Below are positions 19,102-28,208 of a stretch of 64,000 bases of DNA, one piece after another. The stretch covers positions 1,449,001 through 1,513,000 of the forward strand of contig NZ_JAMXSR020000002.1 in assembly GCF_024124765.2 (NCBI RefSeq), given 5' to 3'. The position numbers were made by a program, and so were the translations under genes. The notes under the pieces are model-generated. The model was not told the DNA's origin. It searched no databases and worked only from the letters and a program-made list of their open reading frames with translations. Each line of letters starts with the position of its first letter. Position 1 is the stretch's first letter. This DNA comes from Sphingomonas sp. H160509 (GTDB lineage: Bacteria; Pseudomonadota; Alphaproteobacteria; Sphingomonadales; Sphingomonadaceae).

Positions 19102-20000
19102 ATGTCTATTCGCTTTGACGGCCGGGTTGCCATCGTGACCGGTGCGGGTGGCGGCTTGGGGCGCGAATATGCGCTCGAACTCGCCCGCCGCGGCGCGAAG
19201 GTCGTGGTCAACGATCTGGGTGCGTCGCGCGACGGTACCGGCCATTCCGACGCCGCGCTGAAAGTCGTCGAGGAAATCGAAGCGGCCGGCGGCGAAGCGA
19301 TGTCGAACGGCGGCAGCGTCACCGACTACGACCAGATGGTCGAGATGGTCGCCCGCGCTTCCGAGAAATGGGGCGGCGTCCACATCCTCATCAACAACGC
19401 CGGCGTGTTGCGCGACAAGAGCTTCGCCAAGATGGAGCCCGCCGATTTCAAGTTCGTCGTCGACGTCCACCTCAACGGCTCGGCCAACGCCACCAAGGCG
19501 GTGTGGGACACGATGCGCGGCCAGAATTACGGCCGCATCCTGATGACCGCGTCGTCGACCGGCCTCTTCGGCAATTTCGGCCAGGCGAACTACGGCGCCG
19601 CCAAGCTTGGGCTCGCCGGCTTGACCAAGACGCTTGCGATCGAGGGCGCCAAGAACAACATCAAGGTCAACACGATCGCGCCGACCGCGGGTACGCGGAT
19701 GACTCAGGACATTTTCCCCGAGGAAGCGTTCAAGGCCTTTTCCCCGACAAGGTCGCGCCCGCCGCGGTGTTCCTCGTGTCGGAGGACGCGCCTACCAACA
19801 TGATCGTCGGGGCCGGCGCCGGTGTGTTCCAGGCGGCGTATGTGACGCTGACGCAGGGCATATTGCTGACCGGCGACGACCTGTCGGTCGAGGGTGTCGC
19901 GGCGCACTGGGACTCGATCATCGACCGGACTGGTGAGATCGTCCCGCAGTCAGGCTCGGAACAGTCGATGACCATCCTGAGCAAGCTTCAAGGGCGCTGA
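19102..20000 (+). CDS. SDR-family oxidoreductase, peroxisomal multifunctional enzyme-like (frameshift)
   Basis: NAD(P)-dependent short-chain dehydrogenase of about 299 aa. The Rossmann motif TGAGGGLG, NNAG (ILINNAGVLRDKSF) and active-site YGAAK with Ser in MTASSTGLFG are present. Length and sequence resemble the 3-hydroxyacyl-CoA dehydrogenase part of eukaryotic multifunctional enzyme type 2. The frame breaks after EEAFKAFSP; adding one C at 19743-19746 continues it as DKVAPAAVFLVSEDAPTNM to SKLQGR at 20000. A 3-hydroxyacyl-CoA dehydrogenase role would fit the nearby acyl-CoA metabolism genes, but that is inference. Confidence 0.87.
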
Positions 20001-20040
20001 GCACTTGCCCCACATGGCGGGCTAGAATATTTCCTACCGT

Positions 20041-20115
20041 TCCCCCGCGAAAGCGGGGGCCCAGGACCACAAAGGGTGTAACCTGTAACCCTGGGCTCCC
20101 GCTTTCGCGGGAGAA
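20041..20115. repeat. Palindromic intergenic repeat (type B)
   Basis: CCCCCGCGAAAGCGGGGGCCCA and, after about 30 bases, its mirror GGGCTCCCGCTTTCGCGGGA. It lies between the convergent SDR and S24 regulator genes and could act as a bidirectional barrier. Confidence 0.88.
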
Positions 20116-20144
20116 CGGGATTGGTTCGGGAAAACTGCTAGCCC

Positions 20145-20777
20145 TCAGCGCGGTTCGCGCATTTGCCAGACTACGCGGCCGTTGACGGCGATCGCTCCGT
20201 CCGGCACAGCCGCCGCGTCCGGATTATCGCTCGTCGCCACTAGCGCACCGCGTACCAGAGCTACACGCTTCACCATCACCGCATCGTCGATCCGGATGAC
20301 GTACACCCCGCCCTTTGCGCGCGGCGTACGGTCGGCGGTGTCGACCACGATGTGATCGCCGTCGAACAGGCCCGGCTCCATCGAATTGCCGCGCACGCGG
20401 ATGATCGCCGCCTGCCCGTCCCTTAGCCCGAGTTTCCGCGCGAGGCCGGGGTCCAGCGTGTCGGTGCCGAGCACGATCTCGCCATCGACCAGCGCGCCCG
20501 GCCCCGCCGACGCCGCGACGTCGAGCTTGCGGATGCGGAACCCTGCCGGCCGGTCGGCGGGCGCGCCCAGCGTTGCTTCGCTCACCCCCAGATAGTCCGA
20601 CAGCAAGCGGCGGTCGCGTTCGCCCAGCACCCGCGGCGATCCACGCCGAACATATTGCTGAAGATAGGCCGCGTTGCGCCCCAGCATCGCCGACAGCGCT
20701 GCAAGACTGTCGCCACGCGCGGCGGCCAGCGTTGCCAGCGCGGTTCTTGGATCGGGATCGGACACGGTTCTAGCCAC
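20145..20777 (-). CDS. S24-family (LexA/CI-like) transcriptional regulator
   Basis: 210 aa. The N-terminal third is helical and resembles an XRE-type helix-turn-helix (ALSAMLGRNAAYLQQYVRRG). The C-terminal half is an S24 peptidase fold with the catalytic Ser132 in IIRVRGNSMEPGL and Lys169 in AVMVKRV. Such repressors cleave themselves or sense a peptide or damage signal. A palindrome TAGGAA-TT-TTCCTA lies just upstream of its start and could be its own operator. Two small genes are transcribed divergently. Confidence 0.88.
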   Translation of the reverse strand: MARTVSDPDPRTALATLAAARGDSLAALSAMLGRNAAYLQQYVRRGSPRVLGERDRRLLSDYLGVSEATLGAPADRPAGFRIRKLDVAASAGPGALVDGEIVLGTDTLDPGLARKLGLRDGQAAIIRVRGNSMEPGLFDGDHIVVDTADRTPRAKGGVYVIRIDDAVMVKRVALVRGALVATSDNPDAAAVPDGAIAVNGRVVWQMREPR

Positions 20778-20792
20778 GCCCGAACCGTAGCG

Positions 20793-20806
20793 TAGGAATT
20801 TTCCTA
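20793..20806. promoter_or_regulatory. Palindromic operator upstream of the S24 regulator
   Basis: TAGGAA-TT-TTCCTA is a perfect inverted repeat with 6-base arms, 15 bases before the regulator start and about 85 bases before the divergent small gene. A further half-site TAGGAT follows at 20813. Placement suits autoregulation and control of the divergent small genes. Confidence 0.6.
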
Positions 20807-20890
20807 GACAAGTAGGATTTGCCGGAACAGATCAAGAACGAAGGCAAAGACTCGGGCGGGGTCTTGGGCTAGGAACAGGAAGGAGCGACC

Positions 20891-21067
20891 ATGTCCGTTC
20901 TCATCAAGATCGACCGATATCTGCGGCAGACCGGCATGCCGACGTCGAAATTCGGCCGACTGGCGGTCGGCGATCCGCGGTTGGTCCACGATCTCCGACT
21001 CGGTCGCCAGCCGCGCGCGCCGATGGTGGCGCGGATCGAAACCTTCATAGAACGGCACGGCGCGTGA
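20891..21067 (+). CDS. Small basic protein of 58 aa, divergent from the S24 regulator
   Basis: Begins MSVLIKIDRYLRQTGMPTSK and ends [12 protein letters not shown]. The ATG at 20891 has a strong AGGAAGGAG site upstream, and the stop overlaps the next start (GTGA). The fold is predicted helical with the pattern RYLRQTGMPTSKFGRLAVGD, which looks like a short helix-turn-helix. I do not recognise a named family. Its divergent placement and the palindrome between the genes suggest co-regulation with the S24 protein. Confidence 0.75.
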   Translation: MSVLIKIDRYLRQTGMPTSKFGRLAVGDPRLVHDLRLGRQPRAPMVARIETFIERHGA

Positions 21068-21390
21068 GGATGGACGCGATCCGTGGCCCCGATGCGGGCA
21101 CGCTGTTGATCCGCGCGGTTCGCGGCCATGCGGCGGCGACAGGCCTGACGATGCACGTCGAGTCGATCGCGTGCACGCCCTGGGCAAGCGCGACCTTCGT
21201 CGGCACGCTGCACCGGCTGACGATCGCGGCAATGCCCGTACCCGGTCTTCGAGACTGGATCGACGCGTTGCCCGAAGCGGAGTTCGCGATGCGCGGGCAT
21301 ATCGTCGCCGATCTGGTGGTCGACCGCATCGAGTCGATCGGCGACCGCGAGCATGTGACGATCGCGGTGCTGACGCTGATCGACGCGTAA
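21064..21390 (+). CDS. Hypothetical protein of about 107 aa
   Basis: Starts at the GTG at 21064 or ATG at 21070 ([10 protein letters not shown]). The stretch [20 protein letters not shown] and the C-terminus [30 protein letters not shown] are mixed alpha/beta, with no signal peptide or membrane segment. I do not recognise it. It overlaps the 58-aa gene by four bases, so the two are probably made together. Confidence 0.7.
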   Translation: MRMDAIRGPDAGTLLIRAVRGHAAATGLTMHVESIACTPWASATFVGTLHRLTIAAMPVPGLRDWIDALPEAEFAMRGHIVADLVVDRIESIGDREHVTIAVLTLIDA

Positions 21391-21457
21391 ACGTCTCGAC
21401 AGGGGTGGACTTTCGACGGCCGAACCACGAAGTCGGCGGTCAACGAAGGAGATTCAT

Positions 21458-22643
21458 ATGGCCGGGATGGGCAAGTTCGACTGGGCGGATCCGTTCCTGC
21501 TCGACGATCAGTTGAGCGAGGACGAGCGGATGATCCGCGACAGCGCGAAGGCCTATGCCGACGACAAGCTCGCGCCCAGGATCATCGACGCATTCCAGCA
21601 CGAGCATACCGATCCCGCGATTTTCCGCGAGATGGGTGCGCTTGGGCTGCTTGGGCCGACGATCCCCGAGGAATATGGCGGCGTCGGTGCGTCCTATGTC
21701 GCCTACGGACTGGTTGCGCGCGAGGTGGAGCGGATCGACTCAGGCTATCGCTCGATGATGTCGGTGCAGTCGAGCCTGGTGATGTATCCGATCAACGCGT
21801 TCGGCTCCGAGGCGCAGAAGCGCAAATACCTGCCCAAGCTTGCGAGCGGCGAGTGGATCGGCTGCTTTGGGCTGACCGAGCCGGATGCGGGGTCCGATCC
21901 CGGCGGGATGACGACGCGCGCAAAGAAGACGGCCAACGGCTATGTGATCTCGGGCGCGAAGACGTGGATCTCGAACTCACCGATTGCCGACGTGTTCGTG
22001 ATCTGGGCGAAGTCCGACGAGCATGGCGGCGGCATCCGCGGCTTTATCCTGGAGCGCGGGATGAAGGGACTGGAGACGCCGAAGATCGAGGGCAAGCTGT
22101 CGTTGCGCGCGTCGATCACCGGCATGGTGATGATGGATGAGGTCGAGGTTGGCGAGGGCGCGCTGCTGCCCGACGTGCAGGGGTTGAAGGGCCCGTTCGG
22201 CTGCCTCAATCGCGCGCGGTACGGGATTTCATGGGGTGCGCTCGGCGCGGCGGAGTTTTGTTTCCATGCCGCGCGGCAGTACGGGCTCGATCGCAACCAG
22301 TTCGGAACACCCTTGGCGGGGCGGCAGCTTTTCCAGAAGAAGCTGGCGGACATGGAGACCGAGATCGCGCTCGGGTTGCAGGCGTCGTTACGCGTCGGGC
22401 GGTTGATGGACGAGGGCCGGTTCGCGCCGGAAATGGTCTCGATCGTGAAGCGGAACAACGTAGGCAAGGCGCTCGATATTGCGCGGATGTCTCGCGACAT
22501 GCATGGCGGGAATGGGATTTCTGGGGGAGTATCAGGTGATGCGCCATTTGATGAACCTGGAAACGGTCAACACGTATGAGGGTGCGCATGATGTTCATGC
22601 TTTGATCTTGGGCCGGGCGATCACGGGTATTGCTGCGTTTTGA
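21458..22643 (+). CDS. gcdH: Acyl-CoA dehydrogenase, glutaryl-CoA dehydrogenase type (frameshift)
   Basis: FAD enzyme that oxidatively decarboxylates glutaryl-CoA to crotonyl-CoA in lysine and aromatic degradation. Family blocks [35 protein letters not shown] and [22 protein letters not shown] are clear, and the closing segment [22 protein letters not shown] carries the catalytic Glu. The frame breaks after GGNGISG; removing one G at 22521-22525 gives [13 protein letters not shown] and a stop at 22643. Total about 394 aa, normal for the family. A GAAGGAG site lies upstream of the ATG. Confidence 0.93.
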
Positions 22644-22662
22644 GTTCACCCCCCTACGTCCT

Positions 22663-22770
22663 TCCACCCCGGCGGAGGCCGGGGCCCAATTGGGGGACGC
22701 ATATTGGCTAACGCTGCGTGTCGTTACTCCAACCTTGCCAATTGGGCCCCGGCCTTCGCCGGGGTGGTGT
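22663..22770. repeat. Palindromic intergenic repeat (type A) between gcdH and the CoA-transferase
   Basis: CCACCCCGGCGGAGGCCGGG with GCCCAATTGG and the reverse complement about 55 bases later. Its right arm ends one base before the ATG of the next gene, so the repeat abuts the translation start. Confidence 0.9.
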
Positions 22771-22771
22771 T

Positions 22772-23920
22772 ATGACGGAGGAACGCAAACCTTCCCCCCC
22801 TCACCGGCCTGAAGGTCGTCGAACTTGCTCGGATTCTTGCAGGGCCTTGGGCGGGACAGGTGCTCGCCGATCTCGGCGCGGACGTGGTCAAGATCGAAAG
22901 CCCGGCCGGTGACGACACGCGAACCTGGGGTCCGCCGTTCATCGACAACCCTGACGGCACGCGCGACGCCGCGTATTTCCATGCCGCCAATCGGGGCAAG
23001 CGGTCGGTCGTCGCCGACTTTACCACCCCTGAAGGACAGGCGATCGTCCGCGACCTGATCGCCGACGCCGACGTCGTGATCGAGAATTTCAAGGTCGGCG
23101 GGCTCGCCAAATACGGGCTCGACTATGCCGCGCTGTCCGCGATCAACCCGCGGCTGGTCTATTGCTCGATTACGGGGGTTCGGCCAGGACGGGCCCCTAC
23201 GCTCCTCGTGCGGGTTACGACTTTATCGTCCAGGGCATGAGCGGGATCATGGACCTGACCGGCGAGCCGGACGGCGCGCCGCAGAAGATCGGTGTCGCGT
23301 TCGCCGACATCATGACCGGGCTGTATTCCGTGATCGCGATCCAGGCGGCGCTGGCGATGCGCGAGCGGACCGGCAAGGGTCAGCAGATCGACATGGCGTT
23401 GCTCGATACGATGACGGGGGTGCTCGCCAACCAGGCAATGAACTGGTTTGCGAGCGGCGTGTCGCCGACGCGGGTCGGGAATGCGCATATGAACGTGTGT
23501 CCGTATGCGGTGTTTTCGTGTGCCGATAGGTGGTTCATACTGGCGGTCGGGAATGACGGGCAGTTCCGGCGGTTCTGCGATGCGATGGGCTTGCCCGAGA
23601 TGCGCGACGATCCGCGGTTCGCGACCAATGCCGGGCGGTTGGCGTTCAAGGATTTGCTGTTCACAGGGATCGAGGCGGCGACGTCTCTGGTGCCTAAGCT
23701 CGAGTTGCTGGCGCGGCTGGAGGCGGTGGGTGTGCCGGCCGGGCCGATCAATACGGTGGCGCAGGCTTTCGAGGATCCGCAGGTCGTCGCGCGGGGAATG
23801 GCGATAGAAGTCGCGCGGCCTGATGGGTCTCTGGTTCCGGGGCTGCGTACGCCAATCCGGTTTTCGGAGGCCGATCTTGCGACCGGGCGGGCGGCGCCGA
23901 TGCTTGGCTCTACCGACTAA
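22772..23920 (+). CDS. CaiB/BaiF family CoA-transferase, possibly succinyl-CoA:glutarate type (frameshifts)
   Basis: Class III CoA-transferase of about 382 aa. The block LTGLKVVELARILAGPWAGQ to DVVKIESPAGDDTRTWGPPF, the segment RGKRSVVADF and the active-site region VIENFKVGGLAKYGLDY are typical; the catalytic Asp expected in the later part is within GQQIDMALLDTMTGV. Three 1-base gains need removal: C run 22794-22800, G run 23174-23178 and C run 23194-23197. Placement after gcdH suggests it makes glutaryl-CoA from glutarate, but substrate is inference. The ATG at 22772 touches the repeat before it. Confidence 0.85.
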
Positions 23921-23925
23921 GCATG

Positions 23926-23976
23926 TGTCCCCGCGAAGGCGGGGACCCAGTCTGGGCCCCCGCCTTCGCGGGGGAA
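23926..23976. repeat. Palindromic intergenic repeat (type B), compact form
   Basis: TCCCCGCGAAGGCGGGGACC and GGCCCCCGCCTTCGCGGGGGA with almost no spacer, forming one long hairpin between the convergent CoA-transferase and MFS genes. It could terminate both. Confidence 0.85.
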
Positions 23977-23981
23977 CACGC

Positions 23982-25277
23982 TCAGTAGGCCGCTTCGACT
24001 ACCGGCTTGCGGGCATACAACCCGTACGCCAGGATCAGCGCGTAGCAGATCGCCGGGAGCAGCAGCGCGAAGTGCAGGCTGCCCGACTTGTCCGCCAGCA
24101 TTCCCGTCAGATACGGGACGATCGCGCCGCCGACGATCGCCGTGGCGATCACGCCCGAGCCTTCCGCCGCGCGCTTGCCGAGACCTTCGGAGGCCAGCGA
24201 GAAGATCGTCGGGAACATCACCGCGTTCATCAGGCCGATCGCGAGCAGTGCCCAGCCCGACAATGCACCCTCGGTGTTCGCCGAGATCAGGATCAGCGCC
24301 AGCGTGCCCGTCGCGACGCCCGCAAGCACCTTGCCCGGCGACACCTTGTTCAGCACGTACGCGCCGATGAACCGGCCGACCAGCGCGCCGCCCCAGTAGA
24401 ACGGCACGTGCTTGCCCGCCGCGACGTCGCTCAGGCCCATGACGCTCGGCTGCATCAGGTAATTGACGATCAGCGAGCCGACCGCGACCTCCGCGCCGAC
24501 GTACAGGAAGATGCACGCCGTCCCCATCGCGAAGCGCGGGCGCTTCAGCAGCGTGAACGCGTGGAAGATGCTGCCGGTCTGGTCCTGCTCCTCGTTGAGC
24601 CGGTTGCGGCGGGTCCACACCACCGCGGCGACGATCAGCAGCGCGATCGCGAGGCCGATATAGGTGTGGACGACGGTCCGCGACGATTCCGTCCGGTAGG
24701 CGTCGAGCGCGGCGCCGGTGAGGGTCGAGGAGTCGACCGTCGCCAGCCCACCGAGGATCAGCGCGGAGCCGACATACGGGAAGATCGTGGTGCCGAGCGA
24801 GTTGAACGCCTGCGCGAAGGTCAGACGGCTCGACGCCGACTTGGGATGGCCGAGCGCCGAGATCAGCGGGTTGGCGACGACCTGCACCACGGTGATGCCG
24901 GCGCCGAGCACGAACAGTGCGAACAGGAACATGCCGAAGCTCGCCTGCCCTGCGGCGGGGATGAACAACAGGCAGCCCGCGGTCATCGTCACGAGGCCGA
25001 TCGACGCTGTCCGCATATAGCCCGCTTTGCGCACGATCGCAGCGGCGGGGATCGAGAACAGCGCATAGGCGAGGAAGAACGCCGACTGGACCAGCATCGC
25101 GGTCGCGTGGTCGAGCGTGAAGAGCTCCTTCATCTTGGGGATGATGATGTCGTTCAGCGAGGTGATGCCGCCGAAGATGAAGAACAGCGCGAACACGAAC
25201 ACGCGCAGGTCGGGCGCGTCGTAGCCGTGGCTGGCATCGCCCCCGGCCGCTGGTGTGGATTTGGTATCGACGTGCAT
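23982..25277 (-). CDS. Sugar MFS transporter, FucP/GluP type
   Basis: 431 aa with 12 predicted membrane helices. The opening FALFFIFGGITSLNDIIIPK and the segments AYALFSIPAAAIVRKAGY and FNSLGTTIFPYVGS match the FucP/GluP (L-fucose, glucose/galactose) proton symporters, which bear an acidic residue early in the protein. The substrate cannot be fixed. The 105-base gap to the divergent 2Fe-2S gene would hold both promoters. Confidence 0.88.
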   Translation of the reverse strand: MHVDTKSTPAAGGDASHGYDAPDLRVFVFALFFIFGGITSLNDIIIPKMKELFTLDHATAMLVQSAFFLAYALFSIPAAAIVRKAGYMRTASIGLVTMTAGCLLFIPAAGQASFGMFLFALFVLGAGITVVQVVANPLISALGHPKSASSRLTFAQAFNSLGTTIFPYVGSALILGGLATVDSSTLTGAALDAYRTESSRTVVHTYIGLAIALLIVAAVVWTRRNRLNEEQDQTGSIFHAFTLLKRPRFAMGTACIFLYVGAEVAVGSLIVNYLMQPSVMGLSDVAAGKHVPFYWGGALVGRFIGAYVLNKVSPGKVLAGVATGTLALILISANTEGALSGWALLAIGLMNAVMFPTIFSLASEGLGKRAAEGSGVIATAIVGGAIVPYLTGMLADKSGSLHFALLLPAICYALILAYGLYARKPVVEAAY

Positions 25278-25382
25278 CGTGGTGCGCCCCCTCGCGGTAT
25301 TATCTGCGCGACATAAGCCGGGGCGACGGCGCGTGGCAATGCCGCGTGGTGCGATCCGTCCCGGCGAGCTAGGACGGCGGGC

Positions 25383-25928
25383 ATGAGCCGCTTCACCGTC
25401 AACAACGAACCGATCGAATACAAGCTCGACAATGCTACGCCGCTGCTGTGGGCGTTGCGCGATGCGTCGAACCTAACGGGGACGAAATATGGATGCGGCA
25501 CGGGGCAGTGCGGCGCGTGCACGGTCGATGTCGACGGGCGCGCGGTGCGGAGCTGTCGGGTGCCGATCGGCTCGATCGAAGGCGCGTACGTCACGACGAT
25601 CGAGGGGCTGTCGCGCGAGCGTAACCATCCGGTGCAGCTGGCGTTTATCGCGGAGTCGGTGCCGCAGTGCGGGTTCTGCATCCCGGGGATGATCATGGCC
25701 GCCGCAGCTTTGCTGAAGCGCAATGCCGACCCGAGCGAAGCGCTGATCCGCGAGCAGATCACGAACCTGTGCCGATGCGGGGTGTATCCGCGGGTGGTCG
25801 AGGCGGTGCAGCGCGCGGGGCGGGCAATGCGCGGGGAAGAGGTTATTCCTGCAGGGCCGAGGCCGGGGATCGACCCGGCGGACTCCGCGCGGCTGGTGCC
25901 GGCGCTGGTGCCGCCGCCGGCGCGATAG
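25383..25928 (+). CDS. (2Fe-2S)-binding subunit of a xanthine dehydrogenase-family oxidoreductase
   Basis: 181 aa. Plant-type cluster cysteines C38, C43, C46, C58 (GCGTGQCGACTVDVDG) and the second cluster C96, C99, C130, C132 (QCGFCIPG and NLCRCGVYPR) are all present, as in IorA-type small subunits. These normally serve a molybdenum large subunit (IorB-like) and often a cytochrome. None is adjacent: an MFS gene lies upstream and repeats plus an RcnB-like gene downstream. It is therefore an orphan here; the C-terminal tail of about 35 residues is Pro/Arg-rich. Confidence 0.9.
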   Translation: MSRFTVNNEPIEYKLDNATPLLWALRDASNLTGTKYGCGTGQCGACTVDVDGRAVRSCRVPIGSIEGAYVTTIEGLSRERNHPVQLAFIAESVPQCGFCIPGMIMAAAALLKRNADPSEALIREQITNLCRCGVYPRVVEAVQRAGRAMRGEEVIPAGPRPGIDPADSARLVPALVPPPAR

Positions 25929-25956
25929 GGTACGCTTCAGTCCCAGCCAAAGCTTG

Positions 25957-26009
25957 TTCTCCCGCGAAGGCGGGAGTCCAGTCTGGGCTCCCGCCTTCGC
26001 GGGAGAACA
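25957..26009. repeat. Palindromic intergenic repeat (type B), compact form
   Basis: TTCTCCCGCGAAGGCGGGAG and CTCCCGCCTTCGCGGGAGAA with a spacer of about 12 bases. It sits 29 bases after the 2Fe-2S gene stop. Confidence 0.88.
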
Positions 26010-26080
26010 AGGTGGGGGAAACAAACCGTAGCCTAACGCCCCGTAAGGCTCGGAAAAACCGGCGCCCCCCCGTTCTTCAC

Positions 26081-26186
26081 CTCCCCGGCGGAGGCCGGGG
26101 CCCAGTTGGAACGTCCAGAGTAATGCATCGCCGCACTCAGTCACCCACCATCCCCAACTGGGCCCCGGCCTCCGCCGGGCCGGTGG
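26081..26186. repeat. Palindromic intergenic repeat (type A), variant
   Basis: CTCCCCGGCGGAGGCCGGGG with CCCAGTTGG, and CCAACTGGGCCCCGGCCTCC at the far side. Together with the compact repeat it makes up most of the 440-base gap before the RcnB-like gene; the rest of that gap shows nothing I can name. Confidence 0.82.
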
Positions 26187-26369
26187 CTGTTTGGAAGATA
26201 AGTTTCATGCATCCGCTACGAAGACTAGCCGACATCAACTTCCGCCCGCCCCGCAACTAAACCTGTCTAATCGCTGACGAACCCATTCAGCCTCTCCACA
26301 CACGAGATCGACTAGACCCGACACATCATGGGGAGCCGGCTCGTGCGCCGGCAGTCGAGGACGACGGCG

Positions 26370-27348
26370 ATGACGGGCAAGTTTCTCAAACTCTTGATGG
26401 CGGCTTCCGCGTTGGTGCCTGCAACCATGATGGCAACGACCGCGACCGCGCAACAGGTCGACCAGGACCGCGGTGACCAGGGCCAGCGTCCCGACCGGGG
26501 CCAGCGTCAGGATCGTGGCGATCGGGGCCCACGTCCGGACGGACAACCCTTCCAGCAGCAGCGCCCCGACCGCCCCACCGTGCCCGACCAAGGCCAGCGC
26601 CCGCAACGCGCCGATCTCGGCACGCAGCGGCAGGTCCGCGGCGACCGTCCCGACGGGCAAGGCCATCCCGACTGGAACGGGCAGCGCGGCGACCGTAATG
26701 CTTGGAACGGCCAGCGCGGCGCCGGCCAAGGCTGGAACGGCCAGACCCGTCCCGACCCGCAAGCCGGCCAGAACCGCCCCGACTGGAACCGCGACCAGGG
26801 ACGCCCCGGTTTCGATCGCGGTAACCAGCAAGCGGATCGCGGCCAGTTCGACCGCAACGGTGGACGCGGCGATTGGCGTAACGACGGGCGCAATGACAAT
26901 CGGGGCGACAACCGCGGCGACTGGCGCAACGGCGGCCGCGATGGCTACCAGAACCGCCAGCCCAACCGCGCCTACGGCAACGTCCAGGGCTATGGTCGCG
27001 GCGGCTACAACCAGGGCCATTACAACCAGGGCGGCGCATGGAACCGTGGCTGGCGTAACGACAACCGCTATGCCTGGAGCAATTACCGCGCATCAGAATC
27101 GCGGCGCCTACCGCCTCCCACGCTACTACGCGCCGAGCGGCTGGGGGTCGGGCTATCGTCGCTTCGGCGTCGGCTTCTCGCTGAACAGCATCCTCTACAA
27201 CCAGAATTATTGGATCCAGGATCCGTACACCTACCGCCTGCCCGAGGCGTACGGCCCGTATCGCTGGGTGCGCTATTACAACGACGCGTTGCTGGTCGAC
27301 CTCGACAGCGGCCGCGTGGTCGACACGGTGTACGACATCTTCTGGTAG
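26370..27348 (+). CDS. RcnB-family periplasmic protein with long Asn/Gly/Arg/Asp-rich region (frameshift)
   Basis: Signal peptide MTGKFLKLLMAASALVPATM and ATAQQ lead to about 190 disordered residues of repeats such as DWNGQRGDRNAW, NGQRGAGQGWNGQ and NDNRGDNRGDWRN. The C-terminal 70 residues, PRYYAPSGWGSGYRRFGVG to LVDLDSGRVVDTVYDIFW, match the RcnB/YfdX-like domain linked to nickel/cobalt homeostasis or envelope stress. The two parts are in different frames; removing one C near 27088 joins them. The ATG at 26370 is chosen because it begins the signal peptide; an upstream start would bury it. A strong terminator follows. Confidence 0.8.
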
Positions 27349-27392
27349 GCCCTTTCTGAGAATTGCGGCCTGCCGTCACGCAGTAACAGGGG

Positions 27393-27434
27393 GAGCCCCG
27401 CGGTGGTGAAGATCACCGCGGGGCTCTTGCGTTT
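27393..27434 (+). terminator. Rho-independent terminator after the RcnB-like gene
   Basis: GAGCCCCGCGGTG (27393-27405) and CACCGCGGGGCTC (27414-27426) pair as a perfect 13-bp stem with an 8-base loop, followed by TTGCGTTTT. This is the best intrinsic terminator in the window. Confidence 0.85.
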
Positions 27435-27461
27435 TGAAGGCGTTTCGCCAAATCCTGCGGC

Positions 27462-28145
27462 GTGGGTATCTTTTCAAAAGCCAAGAAGGTCGATCCGGCC
27501 ATGGCGCTTCGCCAGGCCTTCGGATCGCAGGTCGCCGCGCGCCTCGACGCCAATCCCGCGGTGCAGCGCATCGCGATGGACACGGTGCAGTTCTATTATC
27601 AGGACAAGTTCCTCGATCCCGCGACCTGCAAGCGGCTGATCGCGGTGATCGATTCGAAGCGGCGGCCGTCGACGCTGCTGTCCGATCGCCCGAACAGCAA
27701 TTTCCGGACCAGCGAGAGCTGCGACATGGACCGCTGGTCGCCCGACGTGCAGCCGACCGACGAGGCAATCGCGACCTTGCTCCGGATCGACCTGCTCCAC
27801 GGCGAGACGATGCAGGGCCAGCGCTACGCCCCCGGCCAGCAATTTCGCGCGCACCATGATTACTTCCACGAATCCGAGAGCTATTGGGCGAAGATGCAGG
27901 AGCAAGGCGGCCAGCGCACCTGGACCGCGATGGTGTTCCTCAACGACGTCCCCGAAGGCGGCGCGACGTGGTTTCCGCAGGCCGGCGTGAAGATCGCGCC
28001 GAAGCGCGGCATGCTGCTCGCATGGAACAACATGAACCCGGATGGGAGCCCGAACGGGCTGACGCTGCATGAGGGCATGCCGGTGGTGGAGGGCGTGAAG
28101 TATATCGTGACGAAGTGGTTTCGCGAGCGACCATGGATGAAGTGA
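27462..28145 (+). CDS. 2OG-Fe(II) oxygenase, prolyl 4-hydroxylase alpha-like
   Basis: 227 aa from a GTG. Fe(II) ligands are H131 and D133 in FRAHHDYF and H203 in LHEGMPV, with Lys213 in GVKYIVTKWF to bind 2-oxoglutarate. RTSESCDMDRW and MVFLNDVPEGGATWFP are typical of bacterial P4H-like enzymes. The protein target is unknown. It lies downstream of a strong terminator and so probably has its own promoter in the short gap, or is expressed from read-through. Confidence 0.88.
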   Translation: MGIFSKAKKVDPAMALRQAFGSQVAARLDANPAVQRIAMDTVQFYYQDKFLDPATCKRLIAVIDSKRRPSTLLSDRPNSNFRTSESCDMDRWSPDVQPTDEAIATLLRIDLLHGETMQGQRYAPGQQFRAHHDYFHESESYWAKMQEQGGQRTWTAMVFLNDVPEGGATWFPQAGVKIAPKRGMLLAWNNMNPDGSPNGLTLHEGMPVVEGVKYIVTKWFRERPWMK

Positions 28146-28208
28146 AGGGGCTTGAGCAGAGCATAATGTCACCTGCCCGCCTCCGTTGCCGAGCTACGGT
28201 CGCGCCCC

